Source: Camellia lanceoleosa (Eukaryota > Streptophyta > Magnoliopsida > Ericales > Theaceae). From it: 64,000 nt of DNA. Below are positions 58,490 through 64,000 of the stretch, in pieces. Position 1 is the first letter of the stretch. Each line of letters begins with the position of its first letter. A program made the translations under genes and the position numbers. The notes under the pieces were generated by a model that saw only the letters and a list, made by a program, of their open reading frames with translations, ran no database searches and was not told the origin of the DNA. Location: assembly GCA_025200525.1 (NCBI GenBank), contig JANUSC010000370.1, positions 62,001-126,000 of the forward strand. Reading direction: 5' to 3'.

Positions 58490-61400
58490 TTATGACTGTC
58501 TACTGGCACTCATTACCTTGGCGGTCATACGCCTATCTGATATATCCATCTCATTCGGAATACGAGACATAGATGTACAACCCCGTTTTACTTCTCGCAG
58601 ACGAAGTACATTAGGCATTAAGGTCCACTGCAGATCATCCCAATAATCTTGATGCGGTATTGGATTGAATTTAGTTTCCCAAACCCTCATGTATACAGAA
58701 AGCCTATATACTAGATCAACGTATTCGAATAGCTTGTCACCGCTGTAGACACCCCATTTTTGACCGTCCTCAAGACTTGGACGTCATCGTTTGAACACTC
58801 GATAATCATCCATGTTTGTGTTCGTTTTGAGTTCCTGAAGGACTCGACTACGCGCTTTGCCTTAAAATCTCTCAACTTAACTGTTTTGTGCTTGGTTGTG
58901 GACCAAGAACTTGTTGGTTTTTGCTTCTACGGGTAGAGAGTGACTTGTTAGCTACCCCTGAAACCCACCGGCCAAAGCATGATTCCATCGGCTATGTTTT
59001 CTTGCCACCGGCCAGGTGTACTGGCCGATCGACACTGTATGTGGTCGGCCGGCCACAGGTTTTGGTCGACCGGCCCTTTTGCTGGCCGAGACCCCTTCTT
59101 TACCTTTTTCAGACATTGTGCATTCCAGCTGTGCCAGCTGGTGAGCACAAACTCTGCCCTCCATACACGTGTATGGAGGGATTTCATCCTTACACTTAGC
59201 TTCCTTTGGAAGCTTGGAATTGCCTTGCCTATAAGAGGAAGGCCTCCCCTCCCTTTCCAGAGGTTAAACAACCTGTGATATAAGATATATATCACTCTAT
59301 CTCTATATCTCCCTCTCTCTCTATATTTGTGTGTGAAATAGTATCCAAAAGTGTGTTTTTGTTCTTATTTTTGCACTAAGGCACCTAGTGTTACACTATA
59401 CTTTGGTTACTGAGGTGTTGAAGGGTTGATTTGAGTTTTTGAGTTGTTGTTTTTATCAAAAGGAGGTGCTAGAGTTGGTGTTCTTGAAGTGTTCTTCAAG
59501 GGTGAGAACTTACCCTTTTATTTCCCATTTTTACTTAAGGTTTTAGACCTATTTGCATATTGTTTGAGCTTAGTGAATAATGATAAAATTTCTGTATTTT
59601 CATGCTTGTCATAGTTGCTTAAGGTCATTTTTGGTGTTGGGGTTGTCTACCCCTCTTAAGCCTTGTTTGACCCCTTTTGTGCCTTCCTCTTTGGGCTTTG
59701 GAACCCTTAGGTGTATTGACCTTCTCTGCCTTGAAATTGAGAGGATTTTGATTGGTGGAGAAATGTTTTGAGTCTTGTATAGGGGAGGGACACCCTCTCC
59801 CCTTATGACTCATTTGCTTGCATTTAGGGCTCATAAAGGTAGCATGTTTGCATAGCTCTATTTTGCTCCATTTCAGAGGGTATTTGGTGTTAGTTTATCA
59901 TGTTAGACCTCTATTTCATGTTGGTTCGATGGCCTATTGTATGCATCATGCACTTGCTTTGTAATCCCCTCTATTGTCATAACATGTACCATGCATTTAG
60001 ACCATCATGCTTGCATGTTTTAGCTTGACTTCATGAGGCTTTTAGCCATGTTGTGACATGTTTAAGCTTTGTTTGGTGTTGATTCAGTCATCTTTGCCAT
60101 GTTTTGTATAGCCACCATGTATCCTAGCTTGTTAGCTTTGAGTGTGTGAGTCATGAGCACGCTTTATTTGGGTTATTTCAGTGATTTGGAATCACTTATC
60201 ATGCTATTTCAGTCCATGCTCTATGCTTGTATGCTTGCATTTACCATCTTTTCAATGCTTTGAAGAGTTATTCTTTTGTGCCTTAAAATAGGTCATTGTG
60301 CATGCCTCTTTGTTTAAGTCCTTGGGCTGCCATATCAGTGGATTTTGGGGCTCCTTTTAGCATATTATAGCTCTGTTTTTCTTTGAATAATCCATGCCAT
60401 GTGTGGTTGAGGTAGTTGTAGTGGAATGCTCTCTTTGTGGCCTTCAATCCCCTTTGTTTTGCGCCCTTTTCTTAGCATGTTTTTGGTCTTGTTCCATGCA
60501 TGCTCTAGCCTTATTTTGGTCTGCCTTGGGACTATTTTAAGTCATCTTGGCTCTTTGGGGCTTGGTTGATATGGCCATGTTTTGAACCCCTTTGTTAGTC
60601 TTGAGTTTTGGGCTTTATTGCATGCCTTACTTGCATGGCTTGGTTGATTTGGCATCATCCATTACACATTTTCAGAGCTTGTCATGCTTGTAATTTGTCC
60701 ATATTTGTCTCTTCTTAATGTGCTTGAGAGTCGACTCTTTTCATGCCTAAGTGTTGGACCTTCACATGTGCGTTTGGGTATGTTTTGCCAATCATTTCTT
60801 GGCACTTTGGCCTTTGTTTTGGACACGGCTGAGGCCTATCCATCCTTAGTGTAAGTCCATGGATCATGCATTTATGCATTATTGTAGGCCTACCACATTG
60901 CATGTTGTCGCATCCTTGTGGTTGGTATCGTTGTTGCATGCCTATGACTTTGTGTATTCCCATACCTAGGTTGCATTGTAGTATTGCATACTTGTTGCAT
61001 TGCCATGATGTTTACATGTTAGGTTGCATTGCATTACACTTGGCATGCTCATGTCATATTGCATTGCATTGGTTGCATGCTTTGCATTGTATATGGCATA
61101 CATACATTGCATTACGTTTGGTTTGGGGTGTCAAACCAAGCATGAAGAATGAGGGACGTTCGTACTTGAAGTGACGAAACGTACCTCAATCTTTGGTCGC
61201 CGACACTCTTGATTCAACATGATAGAGTGTGTAGCATTCATTTGTTTTGTTGCATTCATTTATATTGATTTGCACACTTGACACCTTTGGCCATCATACA
61301 TCGAAATGCGTGATTGGTGGCGGGGTCGAACCATACTTCCTTGAGTTCATAGCATGATAGGGAGAATGGCGTGCACACATTGTCTTATAAATTCCTTGCC

Positions 61401-63434
61401 ATGCCTTTGTCGTCTCTCTGCAACAAAAAGCAGGGTTCTGCGAAGCAGATGGTCGATCGACCATCTTTAATGCCGGCAAACCATTAATTATTAGTCGATA
61501 TCCCCATTCTTGGTCGATGACCATTTCCTGTGGCGGTGACCTTTTATTACGGCGGTGACTTTTCGGTATGACTATGAGGTGATTAGGAGCATCCCAAAAA
61601 TTTTCCACAGTTCTTAGAGGTGCGAGCGATTGCAAATAGAGCAGCAGTGGCATGGCAGCGGGTTTAGAGCAAGGCGATCGAGCATGCATCATTCAAGCAT
61701 TAGAGGCTATGGCGACCTTTTTAATTTCATGTTTAGATTGTTTTGTAATTAATTTGTTAACTAATTAGAAATTTGTAATATTTAATTAGCTAGAGTAGTA
61801 AATTATTTATTTGGTTTGTATTTCTCTTTCGGTCCCTCCTCAGGAGGGCCAAGCTGTTGTAATAAGTGTGCGTGTGTGTGATGTATGTCTTCCAACCCCA
61901 CGTCTTTCTCTCTTTTATTTACTAGCTTATGATGGTTAGTTTAGGGCACGTTTCAATTAGCATCCTTATGCTCGTATGTTTGCATCCATTCATTTGTCTT
62001 GCATGCACCGGGCTCGGCGCATCATACTAACTGCATTGTATTTCAATTTCAAGTTGAATACGTGTTATCTGTAGCATCTCATATGCCATCTTAGAATAGC
62101 CGAGCCCACTTCTAGTTGCATTTTGTATGTGTTGCATTAGGCATTCTTAACATATCTAGGATCATGCATTGATTTCCAACATAGCTTTTGTTTTGGCTCG
62201 GAGTACTCGGTAAGTGTTTATGCTTTAGCATCCTTCCATGCGTGTGAGTGACTGCCATGATAGCATGCTTGCCATGAGGTTAACTGCTTATGTGATATAA
62301 CTGCCTGAATGCATGTGGGTGAAGGTTGGGTTATTTGAATTGGAACAATTCACCAATTGAGAGTTTTAAGCTCACTTGAGGGTGGCAAATCCACGTCTTA
62401 GCTTACTTGCGAGTAGCACCATCAAACCATCTTTCAAATAAACAAACATGAAATGTTTTGTTCTAACTCAAATGATCTAGTCTATACTTGTGTGTTGTGG
62501 GCATCACATAGTAATCTTAGGCTAATAACCGGAATAAGAGCACATGTGTTTTCAAAAACAAGATGTCATGTTTAGTAGTGGCCGATCTTTGATCGGGCGA
62601 GCGGGGGTGCTCATAGCTGACCTTCCCCAATCGTACCCAAGTTCCCGAGCCGAGGCAACTTTGGTGATGACGGACACGTGGCCTTAGGCAACGAGTCAGG
62701 GTTTCCTAAATTCCCCCAAAATAAAATATTTAGGTGTCGACTCTGTATCTGGCAAGGCAATCCATGTTTGGCACTTCTTTCTAAAAACCTATTTTTCAAA
62801 ACGATTTGCCGGATTTGGACTCTTTGGTGATTTATTGGTCTCGCATTGCACTTTGCAGGATTAGATTTAGAACAATGACATTGAGTCCAAACTGTAGTGA
62901 GCCCAATGAACAAAACGGGATCTCCCCTGGGACGTTCGAGGACGTCTACAACTGCATTCAGACATTACAGCGAACATATGGGAACATGGATGGTGTCTTA
63001 TCTCATATTTTCCACAACTGCACATGGGTTGATTTATCCGCACAATCTGTCTATTGCGACCTCGTCCATGGCGAAAAGATGTTTGCACCTTAAATACGCG
63101 GCGAGGCCTATCAGACAATATTGATACAAACTAATCAAGTTCATGTTTTTAGGTGTAATTAACTTAACAACATAATAATAACAATTTAGCTCACATTACA
63201 AGCTAACATGTCATACAACATCAACTGGAAAGTATTTCCCCTTGCGATGCCTTCCTCGATAGTTTTTTGCATCTCTCTAGGGTATTGGAACTCATTCCGT
63301 ACATCCGTTTCAGCTTGGGCTCCCATCTCGTCAAAATATTTGACTAGCCGTCGAAATGTAAATTCAACCATAGCTGAGATAGGTAAGTTCTTGCACCCTT
63401 CAAGACGCTGTTGAAGCACTCTGCATCATTGCTG
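58490..63434 (-). pseudogene. MULE (MuDR-type) transposase, C-terminal part, split by a solo LTR
   Basis: Minus strand from 63434: SNDAECFNSVLKG (core end), a one-base shift near 63395, then NLPISAMVEFTFRRLVKYFD. Then QTSFRHGRGRNRQIVRINQP and the SWIM zinc finger CSCGKYEIRHHPCSHMFAV (about 63030-62975). A 4.2-kb solo LTR interrupts just after MSEC (62951). Coding resumes at 58738 with DKLFEYVDLVYRLSVYMRVW, then PIPHQDYWDDLQWTLMPNVL and SMSRIPNEMD, ending at the TGA at 58490. MULE transposases cut and paste Mutator elements; the SWIM finger contributes to DNA binding. The N-terminal half, including most of the DDE core, is missing: another LTR begins at 63436. Confidence 0.9.
58744..62950 (+). 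mobile_element. Giant solo LTR, Ogre-like (4.2 kb), in the MULE transposase
   Basis: The LTR starts TGTAGACACCCCATTTTTGAC and ends GACGTCTACA. The target duplication ACCGC (58739-58743) and ACTGC (62951-62955) has one mismatch. A TATAAG box is at 59230. The blocks GTGTTCTTCAAGGGTGAG, TTGGTCGCCGACAC and CACATGTGTTTTCAAAAACA are shared and colinear with the solo LTR at 50972, so they are one family. The coding sequence on either side belongs to one transposase, so this is a solo LTR and not half of a pair. Confidence 0.9.
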
Positions 63435-63435
63435 G

Positions 63436-64000
63436 TGTCACGACCCAAACCCGCCCCTATGGGTTTAATCTTTATGTAGGCGATGTCAAGATTCTAGAGG
63501 CTTGTATTACAACGATAAAAAGCAATCTGAGGGCATGGCGGAAGCCAAAACAGTAAATAAACAGTGTCCAATGAGCTGTGAGTCTGTATGCAAAAAGATT
63601 TTTCATACGTATATACATGAACAGTACATAACAGTATGTACAACATATACAATCATTAGACGAGGACTTAATCCTATTAAGCGATGATACAAAAACATTC
63701 GGTCTACACGGTTATTACAAGCGATTCTGAGGGCGGATGGGGAGAATTAAAACACCCTAAGCCATAGCTTGGCGAGCTTGGAACCTCGTAGTGAGGCACT
63801 GCGGTTGGCTCGGACAAAATGGGAGTCTAACCTCGCTCCTAGCTCGATCGGTGCTGTACACCTACATATATATATAAGCAGTGAGCTAAAGCCCGATGAA
63901 TAACATAATGCGTAAAGAGGTTAGAATGAATGTCCTTGCGATGAAAACAATTCATTTATTGATATATCGATCATTCGGTCATATGTGGTACATCCATTAG
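63436..64000 (+). mobile_element. Start of another LTR element, cut by the window edge
   Basis: TGTCACGACCCAAACCCGCC at 63436 abruptly ends the MULE transposase similarity and looks like the 5' end of a TG-starting LTR. A TATATATAAG box is at about 63869. The family cannot be told from this part, and the other end lies outside the window. Confidence 0.55.

Noticed and set aside
50972..62950. One intact Ogre element with 5' LTR at 50972 and 3' LTR at 58744
   Set aside because: Each LTR has its own 5-bp target duplication, the outer flanks (CCATC and ACTGC) do not match each other, and coding sequence continues across each LTR separately. They are two solo LTRs.

Overview
The window is nuclear DNA of a flowering plant, most likely a eudicot with a large, repeat-rich genome. 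It has AT-rich spacers, GT-AG introns, plant transposon families (Ty3/gypsy Tat/Ogre type, Ty1/copia type, MULE, PIF/Harbinger, Stowaway-like) and a few plant genes. There is no operon, no RNA gene and no CRISPR array that I can see. Most open frames of 60-100 codons are chance or repeat translations.

Layout. 1-5.0 kb is a nest of DNA transposons: a MULE-like MITE, then a Stowaway-like MITE split by a PIF/Harbinger element, whose ORF1 remnant is itself split by another MULE-like MITE. 5.0-15.5 kb is a complete but decayed Tat-type gypsy retrotransposon with two LTRs, a 5-bp target duplication, gag-pol remnants, an antisense reading frame and a 46-bp tandem array. 15.8-24.7 kb is a decayed multi-exon gene of the DUF627-DUF629-UCH (inactive ubiquitin hydrolase) family. 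One of its introns holds a 3.4-kb non-autonomous copia-type element that carries an antisense piece of an ETO1-like (ethylene overproducer) gene. 25.6-27.1 kb is an unrecognised spliced gene-like stretch. 28.2-28.7 kb encodes an intact mitochondrial-type ribosomal protein bL12. 29.0-33.4 kb is a MULE-like inverted-repeat element with a 3.4-kb non-coding LTR element nested in it. 34.4-36.7 kb is a four-exon class III peroxidase pseudogene.

37.9-48.9 kb is the least familiar part: several tandem arrays (about 90, 181, 275 and 126 bp) around three small, apparently related genes (40.0-40.6, 44.8-45.3 and 47.0-47.6 kb), plus a partial fourth copy. Each of the three has copies of the same short motif, TGACAACTC in gene orientation, upstream of its start. 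I do not recognise this family, and it is my best candidate for something undescribed.

50.3-63.4 kb, read on the minus strand, is a MULE transposase followed by a plant mobile domain (PMD/MAIN-like) gene. Each is split by a giant (4.2-4.5 kb) solo LTR of one Ogre-like family, and the target duplications show the order of events. The window ends in the start of another LTR inserted into the same MULE transposase.

Apart from the bL12 gene and one of the small genes (47.0-47.6 kb), every coding region I can identify is broken by stops, frameshifts or insertions. All family assignments were made by eye from motifs; no database search was possible.
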